A stretch of DNA of 64,000 bases from CAXBDP01 sp963974465 (GTDB taxonomy: Bacteria; Bacteroidota; Bacteroidia; Cytophagales; Cyclobacteriaceae): assembly GCA_049340005.1 (NCBI GenBank), contig JBMPIY010000004.1, one strand, 5' to 3'. How positions within the stretch are numbered: position 1 is the first letter of the stretch; every line of letters starts with the position of its first letter. The notes beneath the pieces are model-generated. The model had not been told where the DNA came from, ran no database searches, and worked only from the letters and a program-made list of their open reading frames with translations. Below are positions 54,478 to 63,839 of this stretch, in pieces. A program made the position numbers and the translations under genes.

Positions 54478-56403
54478 ATGAATAAACTCATCCAATACCT
54501 CTATTTTATTGCGCTCCTTTTGCCAAGCATTTGTTTTGGCCAAAATCTTAATATTGATAGCCTTAAGCATCTGGAAAGCCAAACTACAGAGCCAAAGGAT
54601 AGAATTGAGATATTGAATAATCTCGCTCTACAAACTAGAGAAATTGAATTGCAAGAGGCCAAATTGTATGCTGAGGAAGCAGAAAAATTAGCTTTAGCCA
54701 TAAATGATAGTCTCGGACTGGGTAGAGCCAAGGGAAACCTAGGCTGGATAAATTATCGCTTAGGTAATTGGGAGGAATCATTTAAGCAATCAAAGGAAGG
54801 CTTTCAAATTAGTAATAAGCTGGGCGACTTGGAAGAAGCTTCACGATCGCTAAATAATCTGGGCTCTATATATTATCAGCAACAAAATTACTTGGGAGCC
54901 ATTCAACAATTCCAGCAGGCTTATAAAATTAGTCTGACGTTAGAAGATACCTACACTACAATTCGAAGCCTCAATAATATTGCCTTCAATTATGTGAAAG
55001 CTGGGCAGCTAGATTCTGCAATGCATTACGCCAACAAATCTATCGAATTCAATGAGCAGAATGGATCAATGTATTTGACCAGTTTCGCACAGCGGGTAAT
55101 TGGTGATGTATATTTAGAAAGAGGGCAAATAGATGAGGCTATTGCTGAATTTAGAGAAGCACTTGGCCTCTCTCAGGAAATTAGTTTTCGGTCTTTTGAG
55201 GCGTCAATACTACACCGTTTGGGCAATGCATTAATTCAAAAGGGAAATGATGCCGAAGCCATAAAAACCCTCAAAACTGCTGAGAGAGTATCCAAAGAGC
55301 ATGGATATATGGATGAACTGGTGAAGAGTTATAAACTCTTAGCAATTGCCTATGAAAACCAAGGAAATATTAATCGTGCTTTCCTGGCACAAAAATCCTA
55401 CATCCAATTAAATGATAGCATAAACAATGAGGCAGCGAAAAGTAGACTTGCAATAACACAAGGCATGTTCGAATCTGATAGAAAGGAAACGGAACTGAAA
55501 CTTCTACAAGCTGAAAATGAGCTTCAACAACATGAAATTGAAGATAAAGCTAATCTCATTGCAATAGGCATCTTTGGTATTGTCATTATAGGCGGCTTGT
55601 TATTATGGTTGATTGCGATAAATCGTAGAACTAAAATTGTGAATAGACAGCTTGAAGAAACTACGGCTATTGTAAACAAACAGAATCAAATACTTGAGAA
55701 AAGAGCAACTGAATTGGAAGAGGTGAATAGGGTTAAAAACAGAATTTTCTCAATAGTTGGCCATGATTTGCGAGCTCCGGTTGGACATGTAAAAAGTGCT
55801 TTGGAATTGCTCCACTCTGATATTCTTACCAAAGAAGAGTTTAGCAACTATCTAGGTCAAATGAAGCGGGAGGTTGATGGTGTTTTTGTAACATTAGATA
55901 ACCTACTAAGATGGTCCAAAGCACAAATGGAAGGCTTTAAAATTGAGAAAGAATCACTAAACGTAGATGCGATCATAGCCAGTACTATTTCAATTTTCAC
56001 AAACTCAGCCAAAGAAAAAGGAATTAGCTTCCAATTAGATATTGCCAAGGACTCAACAATTATTGCTGATAAAAACTTGCTCGAAGTAGTCATTAGGAAT
56101 TTGGTAAGTAATGCTATTAAATTTTCAAAGGAAGGATCATCAATCGCTATTAAAACTCAGCAGAATGCAGTAAAAGATTTGATTGTCATCGAAGATGAAG
56201 GAATTGGCATGAGCCAAGAACAAATCAATGAAGTACTTAAAGGCTATATATTGCAATCGCAGTCAGGTACACGAAGCGAAAGTGGTACCGGCATAGGCCT
56301 TCTTATAAGCAAAGAATTTGTCGAAATGAATGGTGGCAAACTGATTATCCAGAGCGATATCAATCATGGTACCATGATCACAATCGAATTTCCTAAGGCA
56401 TAA
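54478..56403 (+). CDS. TPR sensor histidine kinase
   Basis: After a signal peptide, about seven tetratricopeptide repeats (residues 30-330) form a periplasmic sensor. A transmembrane helix (about 360-380) and a coiled coil lead to the kinase core: phosphoacceptor His429 in SIVGHDLRAPVGH, N box NLVSNAIKFS, G1 EDEGIGMS, and G2 GTGIGLLISKEFVEMNGG. There is no receiver domain or cognate regulator next door, so it phosphorylates a partner encoded elsewhere. An octamer (55866) codes Lys-Arg-Glu-Val. The ATG at 54478 overlaps nothing; a bidirectional terminator follows. Confidence 0.9.
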   Translation: MNKLIQYLYFIALLLPSICFGQNLNIDSLKHLESQTTEPKDRIEILNNLALQTREIELQEAKLYAEEAEKLALAINDSLGLGRAKGNLGWINYRLGNWEESFKQSKEGFQISNKLGDLEEASRSLNNLGSIYYQQQNYLGAIQQFQQAYKISLTLEDTYTTIRSLNNIAFNYVKAGQLDSAMHYANKSIEFNEQNGSMYLTSFAQRVIGDVYLERGQIDEAIAEFREALGLSQEISFRSFEASILHRLGNALIQKGNDAEAIKTLKTAERVSKEHGYMDELVKSYKLLAIAYENQGNINRAFLAQKSYIQLNDSINNEAAKSRLAITQGMFESDRKETELKLLQAENELQQHEIEDKANLIAIGIFGIVIIGGLLLWLIAINRRTKIVNRQLEETTAIVNKQNQILEKRATELEEVNRVKNRIFSIVGHDLRAPVGHVKSALELLHSDILTKEEFSNYLGQMKREVDGVFVTLDNLLRWSKAQMEGFKIEKESLNVDAIIASTISIFTNSAKEKGISFQLDIAKDSTIIADKNLLEVVIRNLVSNAIKFSKEGSSIAIKTQQNAVKDLIVIEDEGIGMSQEQINEVLKGYILQSQSGTRSESGTGIGLLISKEFVEMNGGKLIIQSDINHGTMITIEFPKA

Positions 56404-56404
56404 A

Positions 56405-56434
56405 AAAACCAGCCCACAATGTGAGCTGGTTTTA
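56405..56434. terminator. Bidirectional terminator between the histidine kinase and the TonB receptor
   Basis: AAAACCAGC (56405-56413) pairs with GCTGGTTTT (56425-56433) with flanking A and T runs, between convergent genes. Confidence 0.8.
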
Positions 56435-56459
56435 TTTGTAAAATGTATATTATTCTTAA

Positions 56460-59400
56460 TTAGAAAGTGTAACGAACACCAAACTGAGCTCTCCATCTTG
56501 AGAAGAAATCATTTTCTACCCATGGCTCAGAGCCACTCAAGTTTGATCTGAATGTTGGAGTGCCATCAGCTCTTGTTCCAGCTACTGTTAGAATTTGAGT
56601 ACCTGTAGTACTGTAGCTTCTGCCCCACTCTTTGTTCAACAAGTTGCCTGCATTGAACACATCAAATGTGAATTCAAGTTTACCAGCATTCTCAGTGAAT
56701 ACTTCTTGCGCAATTCTCACATCAAATCTATGTTCGAAAGGAGCGAATGCACCGTTACGCTCAGCATAATCGCCTCTTCTAGAATCTAGGTAAGAGTTGT
56801 TACTGATGTAAGCATCTAACTCAGCCCATTGCTGATCAGCTGATTTAGTTACTTGACCACCACTTACAACATCCACAAGTTCGATTTCACCGCGATTTGC
56901 AGGAACGTAAACCAAATCATTACCAAATATTCTATCTCTGTTCACGTCACCATTATATGTGAATGAAATTGGTGAACCAGATTGTCCACTGTAAAATAAA
57001 CCAATAGAAGTAGCTAAGTTACCTAGGTATTCTTTTCTGTAAGTCAATGCAGCAACAATTCTATGAGGTACCATGAAGTTTGAGAATGAAAGCTCAGGAT
57101 CATTAGGATTAGTGTATGTTGGTACACCTCTCCAGTTAGAGATCGCTTGGCTTGAAGTACCTGGATTGATGTCTTTAGATATACCGTAAGTATAGCCTAC
57201 GTTTGCGTAAAGTCCACCTACAAAAGTTTTGCTTATTTGACCAGTGAAATTAGCTGTATGACCTTTGTTTGTATTAGTCAAATAGATAATATCTGTGTAA
57301 CCAGAGTTGATAAAGCTACCACCGAATCTCGGTCTATTGTCAACACCAGGAAGAGTAGTTGCCGTTCCATCTTCTAAACCTGACACATTGTAGTTTTGGT
57401 ATAGAATATTGTTGATGTTTTTAGAGTAGATACCATCAAAAGTAAATACGAAACCGTCACCAAAGTTGTAATCCAAACCTAAGTTAGCTCTGAAAATCTG
57501 AGGATACTTGAAGTCAGGATCTAACACGTTGATTTCAGATGTGAAAGTAGATAAACCTAAGTCTTCAGCATCTGGCTGCGTGTTTGGATTTGGATTGAAT
57601 TGGAAACCGTCAGGAAATTCGTTGAATCTACTTTGAGCTTGCAATCTACCAATCTGGATACCAGTATTAGAGTATTGGTTAGACAACCAAACGAATGGCA
57701 TTCTACCTGTAAAGATACCAGCACCACCTCTTACTTGTAAACTTCTGTCACCATTTACATCATAGTTGAAACCAACTCTTGGAGACCAAAGCAAATTACC
57801 ACTTGCTACTTGATTTGTTGCTAACCCATTTTCTCTTGCAATATCTGAATTGTTAAAGTCTGGGTTTGCAGTTGGTTCGTCATTCAATAAAGGAATATCA
57901 GCTCTGATACCGAATGTCAATTTCAATTTGTCATTCGCTTGGTACTCGTCTTGAGCATAGAAACCTAATTGCGCTGCACCAAATGATGCTGCCCAGTTTG
58001 GTTCGTTAGGTACATTTGAGAAAGAGTAATCGTAACTAACTGGGAATGCTTCATTTGCAGTACCTACTGTCAACCAGTCTTCTAGAGACTCATATCTATA
58101 AGAACCAAATGCTTGTCTGATGAACGCATTCTCGATTTGATAAAACTCATTGTGTGTACCAACTGTAAGGATATGCTTTCCTTTATAGAAAGTCAGGTTA
58201 TCAGTAATTGTTAATACATCTTGGAATAGTCTGTTTACAGTTGAGAACTGCTCAGAACCTAATTGAATACTTCTACCACCATCCAAATCAACCCTAACAT
58301 AAGGGAATGGATCATTTTGGTAAGTTCTATTATCACGTACTGAAGTGAAACCAACTCTCAATTCATTTGAAATTGTGTTTGAGAATCTAGAAGATAATTC
58401 AGCAACTGTTGTGTTTGTCTTACTTGGAAAGAACAAAGCGCCACCTGAAAGAACGAATGTATTTGCATTTCTGAAAATACTCAATGATTCAGAATTCACA
58501 TAGTTATGACGGATCGAAAACTTATGTCTATCGTTGATACTCCAATCAATTCTAGCGAAAACTTTTTGCGTTTCATCTACTTCATTGAATGGAGATGCAT
58601 CTCCTACGTCAGCACCTGGAGCAATTCTTTCGATTACACTTAACACTTGATCAATTTCACTTTGAGTGATGTTAGAACCTTCACCAAGACCAAATAATTT
58701 AGGCTGAGTACGTTCTGTTAATTCTCCATTGACAAAGAAGAAAAGTTTGTCTTTTATAATTGGGCCACCTAATCTGAAACCATATTGTCTTTCAGAGTAA
58801 TCAGTTACTTTTTCACCTTCTGTACTTGAACCAGGAATTACACCTTTACCAGTAAGGTTTTGGTTGTTTACAAAGTAGTAAGCAGAACCTTCGAAACTAT
58901 TTGAACCTGAACGAGTAATTGCATTGATACCACCACCAGTGAAACCACCCATTCTTACATCAAATGGAGCAAGTTCCACACTGATTTCTTGTATTGCATC
59001 AAGTGAAATTGGTTGAGTTCCAGTTTGGCCACCATTTGTACCAGAAGCCGCAAGACCAAATACGTCATTGTTTACGGTACCGTCAATTGCAAATTGGTTG
59101 TATCTGTTGTTAGCACCAGCAAAAGATATACCTCCCGCACGTGTATTTGCTTGTGGAGTTAATCTTGCATAGTCAGATATACTTCTGCTCAACGTTGGTA
59201 AGGAGTTGATTCTTTCAGAATCGATGTTCGTAGCTGCACCTGTTCTATCAGAGCTGAAAGTTGCATCTTGTTTTCCAGATACTACAACTTCTTGAAGAAG
59301 TGTTCCTTCATCCAACATTCTAAACGATACGTTGGCTGCTACACCTAGAGAAAGAGTAATATTTTCTTTCACTTGCGGCTCATAACCAATGTAAGATACA

Positions 59401-59651
59401 GTTACTGTGTAAGGACCTCCTACTCTCATACCTGGAATAGTGTATTTACCATCCATCAAAGTAGATGTAACATACCTTGTTCCAGAAGGAACATGGACTG
59501 CTAAAACGTTGGCACCAGGAAGACCTTCGCCATTTTGGTCATTTACATAACCGGTAATAGAAGATGTAGTAATACCCTGAGCTAGCACACTACCGCTCAT
59601 AAATACAACACCTACTACCATCAAAATTGATAGTAAAAATTTTAGCTTCAT
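56460..59651 (-). CDS. TonB-dependent outer-membrane receptor with N-terminal carboxypeptidase-like domain (Oar type)
   Basis: The protein starts with a signal peptide (FLLSILMVVGVVFMSGSVLAQ). A regulatory beta-sandwich follows (ITGYVNDQNGEGLPGANVLA to SYIGYEP), then a plug (LPTLSRSISDYARLTPQANT; NNRYNQFAIDGTVNNDVFG; GGFTGGGINAITRSGSNSFEGSAYYF) and a barrel of about 850 residues ending in FGVRYTF. This is the Oar-like subfamily; no SusD partner follows, so it is not a Sus-type pair. The imported ligand is unknown. The ATG at 59651 is preferred over 59675 because it starts the signal peptide. Only one octamer (59131) lies in this long gene. Confidence 0.9.
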   Translation of the reverse strand: MKLKFLLSILMVVGVVFMSGSVLAQGITTSSITGYVNDQNGEGLPGANVLAVHVPSGTRYVTSTLMDGKYTIPGMRVGGPYTVTVSYIGYEPQVKENITLSLGVAANVSFRMLDEGTLLQEVVVSGKQDATFSSDRTGAATNIDSERINSLPTLSRSISDYARLTPQANTRAGGISFAGANNRYNQFAIDGTVNNDVFGLAASGTNGGQTGTQPISLDAIQEISVELAPFDVRMGGFTGGGINAITRSGSNSFEGSAYYFVNNQNLTGKGVIPGSSTEGEKVTDYSERQYGFRLGGPIIKDKLFFFVNGELTERTQPKLFGLGEGSNITQSEIDQVLSVIERIAPGADVGDASPFNEVDETQKVFARIDWSINDRHKFSIRHNYVNSESLSIFRNANTFVLSGGALFFPSKTNTTVAELSSRFSNTISNELRVGFTSVRDNRTYQNDPFPYVRVDLDGGRSIQLGSEQFSTVNRLFQDVLTITDNLTFYKGKHILTVGTHNEFYQIENAFIRQAFGSYRYESLEDWLTVGTANEAFPVSYDYSFSNVPNEPNWAASFGAAQLGFYAQDEYQANDKLKLTFGIRADIPLLNDEPTANPDFNNSDIARENGLATNQVASGNLLWSPRVGFNYDVNGDRSLQVRGGAGIFTGRMPFVWLSNQYSNTGIQIGRLQAQSRFNEFPDGFQFNPNPNTQPDAEDLGLSTFTSEINVLDPDFKYPQIFRANLGLDYNFGDGFVFTFDGIYSKNINNILYQNYNVSGLEDGTATTLPGVDNRPRFGGSFINSGYTDIIYLTNTNKGHTANFTGQISKTFVGGLYANVGYTYGISKDINPGTSSQAISNWRGVPTYTNPNDPELSFSNFMVPHRIVAALTYRKEYLGNLATSIGLFYSGQSGSPISFTYNGDVNRDRIFGNDLVYVPANRGEIELVDVVSGGQVTKSADQQWAELDAYISNNSYLDSRRGDYAERNGAFAPFEHRFDVRIAQEVFTENAGKLEFTFDVFNAGNLLNKEWGRSYSTTGTQILTVAGTRADGTPTFRSNLSGSEPWVENDFFSRWRAQFGVRYTF

Positions 59652-60268
59652 AATAAATTGGGATTGGTTTGACATTTTTAATCAAGTCGGTTTATTCAAA
59701 AACAAATAGTAAGAACGAGTTTGGAAATACTTAATGATTTGTAAGGCAAAATTAGGTCTTTTAAAGGGGCATTGTGTGAAGAGAACATTAATTTTTGTTT
59801 ACCCATTGATGGCGCAAAATTAACAATTTTTTAACCTGTTTTGCCTAATTCTGACAAAACAATTTTCAATCCGATACTCTGTTTGGTTTATTTGAAAGTT
59901 AACCAAATAAAACAAATATAGTTTTCTGAAAGACAATACAATAGAGGCAAGGCACTATTGACCGATTTGCTCCATCTTTTCATTTTGTTGAGAAATTTTT
60001 AATGCTAAATCCAGCTACTGGTTTTTCTTTAATCAGCACTTGAATTAGAGAAAATTTTCGAGTTTATCATCAGCCTGATTATCTATTCGAAAAACACCTA
60101 TTCCTCCCGCCATCTTATACTCACAATCTGTCTTGTAGAACTAGTAAATAGAATTTTATGGACAAATCTTTAAATTAAGTATTACCAACCAAAGAGAAGG
60201 ATTTTGAAAATAGACCTACAAAGCGGATATTGTTCTTTTGAATCCCAGAAAACTATACCCCAAAAATT
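59652..60268. other. Divergent promoter region between the TonB receptor and the M14 peptidase
   Basis: About 615 AT-rich bases separate two divergent genes for large exported proteins. Present are the -7 box at 59747-59754 (minus) and one octamer (CCTCCCGC, 60103-60110). No small gene, RNA or repeat was recognised. Confidence 0.5.
59747..59754 (-). promoter_or_regulatory. Promoter -7 box of the TonB receptor gene
   Basis: TAATTTTG on the minus strand matches TAnnTTTG, about 95 bases before the start codon. Confidence 0.45.
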
Positions 60269-62824
60269 ATGAAACATATTTTACTTTTTGCTTTTGCAGT
60301 CTGCTTATCATTTGGCAGCATTGCTCAAGTAGATTTATCTTACTATCTACCAAAGGATGTAAGCTACAATAGCTCTATCCCAACTCCAGAAGAAGTGTTG
60401 GGCTACCATCCAGGAGAGTGGCACGTAAGCCATGATCAGGTGCTCTATTATATGCGCACAATTGCGGATGCATCAGATAGGATTACGCTTTCGGTACAAG
60501 GAAAAACCTACGAAGGTCGTCCACAATTAATACTTACCGTTACTCACCCAGAAAACCACAACAAGATAGATCAAATTAGAGAAGAGCATTTAAAACTGAC
60601 GATCCCTTCAGAATCAGGCAATTTGGATGTTGCAAATATGCCTTCCGTAATTCATATGGGCTTTAGTGTTCATGGGAATGAGCCAAGCGGTGCAAATGCA
60701 GCTCTTATTACCATATATTATATGGCTGCAGCGCAAGGAGCTGAAGTAGAAGACAAACTTCGTAACACAGTTGTTATTTTCGATCCGTCCTTCAATCCAG
60801 ATGGTTTACACAGGTTTTCTACATGGGTGAATCAACATAAATCGAAAAATATCTCGACTGACCCGCAAGATCGTGAATACAGAGAACCTTACCCTGGTGG
60901 CCGCGCCAACCATTATTGGTTCGATTTGAACAGAGATTGGATGCCATTGCAGCTTTTGGAATCTCAGTCGAGAATAAAAACCTATCATGACTGGAAGCCG
61001 AATATCCTTACTGATCACCATGAAATGGGCACAAACTCAACGTTCTTCTTTCAGCCAGGTGTGCCATCACGTACACACCCAATCACACCGCAAAGAAACC
61101 AGGATTTAACTGCTAAGATTGCTACTTATCATGGCAAATTCTTAGATAAAATTCAATCGCTATATTATACGAGTGAAGGTTTTGATGATTTTTACTATGG
61201 TAAGGGATCTACCTTTCCGGACATAAATGGTGCTGTTGGTATCTTATTCGAACAAGCATCTTCTAGAGGACATGCTCAAGAAAGTGATAATGGGGTAGTT
61301 ACATTTCCGTTTACCATCCGCAATCAATTCACAACAACCCTTTCTACTTGGCAGGCTGGTTACGAAATGCGGGAGGAACTGAACACTTATATGAGAGATT
61401 TTTACAATGAATCGAGCAGATTAGCTGCTGCAGATCCTGTAAAAGCAATTGTATTTGGTGCTCCGAAAGATCCGGCTAGATCTTACCATTTGGCTGAAAT
61501 GCTTAAAAGACACAAAATTGCCGTACACAAGCCAGCCAATGAAATCAATCGCAATGGCAAAACCTACACAGCAGAAGATAGCTACATCGTACCTATGAAT
61601 CAGAAAGAATATAGGGTACTAAAAGGAATGTTCGAAAAGAGGACTGAATTTACCGACAGTTTATTCTACGATATATCTGCTTGGAGTTATTTGTTGGCTT
61701 TTAATCTGAATTATGAAGAACTGAATTCTGGTGCATTTAACAACAATATGTTAGGTGACGAATTTAGCTTTGATGATTTCCCGAAAGGAGAATTGATTGG
61801 AGGCTCATCAACCTATGCATATGCATTTGAATGGCATGGATATTATGCTCCTCGTGCTGCTTATAGATTACTGTCCAAAGGCATAAGAGCTCGAGTAGCA
61901 CATGCTCCATTTACAGATGAAAGAGGAAAAAAATACGACTACGGAACTGTGGTCGTTCCACTTGGTACGCAGGATGTCCCAAGAGCCGAAATTGATGCAA
62001 TCATCCAAGAAATCATAGAAAACGACGGTGTGGATGTGCACGCAATCAACGCTGGACTTACAGAAGGAATAAATCTTGGCAGTCCAAGCTTCTCAGCAAT
62101 GGTGGAGCCAAAAATTGCTCTTATGGTGGATGACGGAACTTCAAGCACCGATGCTGGCGAAGTTTGGTTTATGTTAGACCAGCGCTATGATATGCCAATT
62201 ACAAAATTGCCAGTAAGCTCTTTCAACTTTGCTGACCTGAGCAGATATAATGTCATCATAATGGTAAATGGCAGTTATGGCGGCATGAATAAAGAAAAAA
62301 TGCAAGAATGGCTTGGCCAAGGGGGTGTAGTAGTTGCTGCAAAAGGTGCTGTCAATTGGTTTAGCAGAAATGATCTTGGTACCTACAAATTCAAAAGAAG
62401 CGAAGTAGAAAATCCGGAAGGTCGTCCTTACGAATTACAAAGTAATTATTCTGGAGCACAAGTAATTGGAGGAGCTATTTTCGAAACAAAAATGGACTTA
62501 ACTCATCCAATTACATATGGCTATGTGAATGAGAATTTACCAGTTTTCCGCAATTCTACGATGTTTCTAGAAAAGCCAAACAATCCATATGCTAGCCCAA
62601 TCAAATACACGGCAAACCCACTACTGAGTGGATATATTTCTGATGAAAACTTGAAAACATTGGGTGATACTCCAGCCGTAATTATATCTAGCGTGGGTAG
62701 AGGCAAAGTAATTTCCTTTACAGATAATCATGCCTTCAGAGCATTCTGGTTTGGTACCAACAAACTAATAATGAATGGAATATTCTTTGGCCACACAATA
62801 AGTGGTGGTACTACAGAGAGGTAA
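60269..62824 (+). CDS. Exported M14-family zinc carboxypeptidase-like protein
   Basis: After the signal peptide (HILLFAFAVCLSFGSIAQ), the M14 fold shows the zinc ligands in MGFSVHGNEPSGANA (HxxE). FDPSFNPDGLHRF and YWFDLNRDWMPLQ follow, and ILTDHHEMG supplies the third His region; a Glu in VGILFEQASSRGH is a candidate catalytic residue. The 851-residue length exceeds a bare carboxypeptidase; a C-terminal half (from about 480) has a Rossmann-like, glutamine-amidotransferase-like fold (IALMVDDGTSSTDAGEVWFM). It should act outside the inner membrane on peptides or peptidoglycan. Confidence 0.85.
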   Translation: MKHILLFAFAVCLSFGSIAQVDLSYYLPKDVSYNSSIPTPEEVLGYHPGEWHVSHDQVLYYMRTIADASDRITLSVQGKTYEGRPQLILTVTHPENHNKIDQIREEHLKLTIPSESGNLDVANMPSVIHMGFSVHGNEPSGANAALITIYYMAAAQGAEVEDKLRNTVVIFDPSFNPDGLHRFSTWVNQHKSKNISTDPQDREYREPYPGGRANHYWFDLNRDWMPLQLLESQSRIKTYHDWKPNILTDHHEMGTNSTFFFQPGVPSRTHPITPQRNQDLTAKIATYHGKFLDKIQSLYYTSEGFDDFYYGKGSTFPDINGAVGILFEQASSRGHAQESDNGVVTFPFTIRNQFTTTLSTWQAGYEMREELNTYMRDFYNESSRLAAADPVKAIVFGAPKDPARSYHLAEMLKRHKIAVHKPANEINRNGKTYTAEDSYIVPMNQKEYRVLKGMFEKRTEFTDSLFYDISAWSYLLAFNLNYEELNSGAFNNNMLGDEFSFDDFPKGELIGGSSTYAYAFEWHGYYAPRAAYRLLSKGIRARVAHAPFTDERGKKYDYGTVVVPLGTQDVPRAEIDAIIQEIIENDGVDVHAINAGLTEGINLGSPSFSAMVEPKIALMVDDGTSSTDAGEVWFMLDQRYDMPITKLPVSSFNFADLSRYNVIIMVNGSYGGMNKEKMQEWLGQGGVVVAAKGAVNWFSRNDLGTYKFKRSEVENPEGRPYELQSNYSGAQVIGGAIFETKMDLTHPITYGYVNENLPVFRNSTMFLEKPNNPYASPIKYTANPLLSGYISDENLKTLGDTPAVIISSVGRGKVISFTDNHAFRAFWFGTNKLIMNGIFFGHTISGGTTER

Positions 62825-62847
62825 TAATTATTACTGAATAGATTTTG

Positions 62848-62883
62848 AAAACGCTACTTGTTACAAAACAGGTAGCGTTTTTT
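62848..62883. terminator. Bidirectional terminator between the M14 peptidase and acylphosphatase
   Basis: AAAACGCTACTTGT (62848-62861) pairs with ACAGGTAGCGTTTT (62868-62881), one pair being G-U, with T residues after. The right arm touches the stop of the convergent acylphosphatase gene. Confidence 0.82.
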
Positions 62884-63151
62884 ATTGCTTTAGCAAAAAA
62901 GCTGAGAAGTTCCTTAGACTCTTTTCTTGCACATCAACACTTGAAACAATTGCCTTTTCAGGGCCAATTTTGCACCAGCTAAGGAAATTCTCCAAATTTT
63001 CATTTTCACCTTCTGCTTCTATATAAACACTGCCATCCGCTTTGTTCTGAACCGATCCTTTCAAATTGAGTTCAATAGCTTTGGTCAATGCTGTCATACG
63101 GAAAAATACTCCTTGCACTTTACCGTGTACTGATATATTGATGGATTTCAT
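62882..63151 (-). CDS. Acylphosphatase
   Basis: The 89-residue enzyme hydrolyses carboxyl-phosphate bonds such as acetyl phosphate. The signature VHGKVQGVFFRMTA holds the phosphate-binding loop and the catalytic Arg, and LKGSVQNKADGSVYIEAEG holds the catalytic Asn region. Length and the alpha/beta sandwich pattern are typical. It lies 12 bases after deoC on the same strand and is probably cotranscribed with it. Confidence 0.92.
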   Translation of the reverse strand: MKSINISVHGKVQGVFFRMTALTKAIELNLKGSVQNKADGSVYIEAEGENENLENFLSWCKIGPEKAIVSSVDVQEKSLRNFSAFLLKQ

Positions 63152-63163
63152 GATTGTAGAGGG

Positions 63164-63820
63164 TTATAACCTTGCTGCTTCTACGATTGCCACACCTGAT
63201 GAAGTACCAATTCTATTTGCGCCAGCATTTATAAGCTCGACAGCAGTTTTAAAATCTTTGATGCCCCCAGAAGCTTTGATACCAACATAGTCAGGAAGTG
63301 TATCTCGCATTAGTTTTATATGTTCTAGTTTGGCTCCCTCTGGTGCAAAGCCCGTTGAAGTTTTCACGAAATCTACGCCTGCATCGCGACAAAGCAAACA
63401 AGCCTTTACGATTTCATCATCCGACAAGTAAGCAGTTTCGATGATAACCTTCAAAATCGCTTCATTTTGATGCGACAAATTTGCCAATTTAGCCATCTCA
63501 ATTTTGACCCAAGGCATTCCCGATTTAAAAGCCGAAATATTCATGACCATATCCAGCTCGTTGGCTCCGTCATTAAGGGCAACTTTCGCTTCCTCTATTT
63601 TGGTTTCGGTCATATTGTAGCCCAATGGAAATCCGATTACTGTCACCAATTTAATATCCCTCCCGCTGATTTCTCGATGCGCTTTTTTCACCCAAAAGGG
63701 TGGAAGACATATCCCATGAAATTCATATTTAGCCGCATCTTCTACCAATTGGTATACATCTGCATCAGTAAATATGGGCTTCAAATTAGTCTGTTCTATA
63801 TAAGTCGATATACTTTTCAT
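63164..63820 (-). CDS. deoC: Deoxyribose-phosphate aldolase
   Basis: DeoC splits 2-deoxyribose 5-phosphate to glyceraldehyde 3-phosphate and acetaldehyde in nucleoside salvage. Family marks are IEQTNLKP at the N-terminus, VTVIGFPLGYN, ELDMVMNISAFKSG, the Schiff-base Lys in DFVKTSTGFAPEGA, and VGIKASGGIKDF. The 218-residue length fits the short bacterial form. It lies between the partial gene upstream (stop at 63840) and acylphosphatase, so the three may form one transcript. Confidence 0.95.
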   Translation of the reverse strand: MKSISTYIEQTNLKPIFTDADVYQLVEDAAKYEFHGICLPPFWVKKAHREISGRDIKLVTVIGFPLGYNMTETKIEEAKVALNDGANELDMVMNISAFKSGMPWVKIEMAKLANLSHQNEAILKVIIETAYLSDDEIVKACLLCRDAGVDFVKTSTGFAPEGAKLEHIKLMRDTLPDYVGIKASGGIKDFKTAVELINAGANRIGTSSGVAIVEAARL

Positions 63821-63839
63821 TATGAATTAATATGGCAAT

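Larger units (their letters stand above)
392..63666. repeat. Dispersed octamer GCGGGAGG, 37 copies (Chi-like word)
   Basis: First base of each exact copy on the plus strand (GCGGGAGG): 1603, 7857, 10043, 12280, 18760, 22766, 24645, 26907, 30136, 32074, 32936, 39313, 40555, 42375, 47613, 49199, 49555, 52842, 55866, 61369. Minus strand (read as CCTCCCGC): 392, 976, 5525, 11868, 15422, 26133, 29612, 35246, 36435, 41711, 46369, 50919, 52417, 54371, 59131, 60103, 63659. 27 copies lie in genes, one in a pseudogene and nine between genes. No wider consensus is visible beyond the eight bases, except that the next base is almost never C. Counted by eye. Confidence 0.9.

Noticed and set aside
392..63666. 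Octamer GCGGGAGG read as a Shine-Dalgarno-like sequence (contains GGAGG)
   Set aside because: Copies occur on both strands, mostly inside genes and not at a fixed distance before start codons, and this phylum makes little use of Shine-Dalgarno pairing.
392..63666. Octamer as KOPS-type chromosome polarity signal (resembles GGGNAGGG)
   Set aside because: 20 plus versus 17 minus copies shows no polarity within the window. It could be reopened only with whole-chromosome data.
392..63666. Octamer as part of terminator hairpins or REP elements, as with some uptake sequences
   Set aside because: No inverted pairs of the octamer were seen, and none of the terminators listed contains it.
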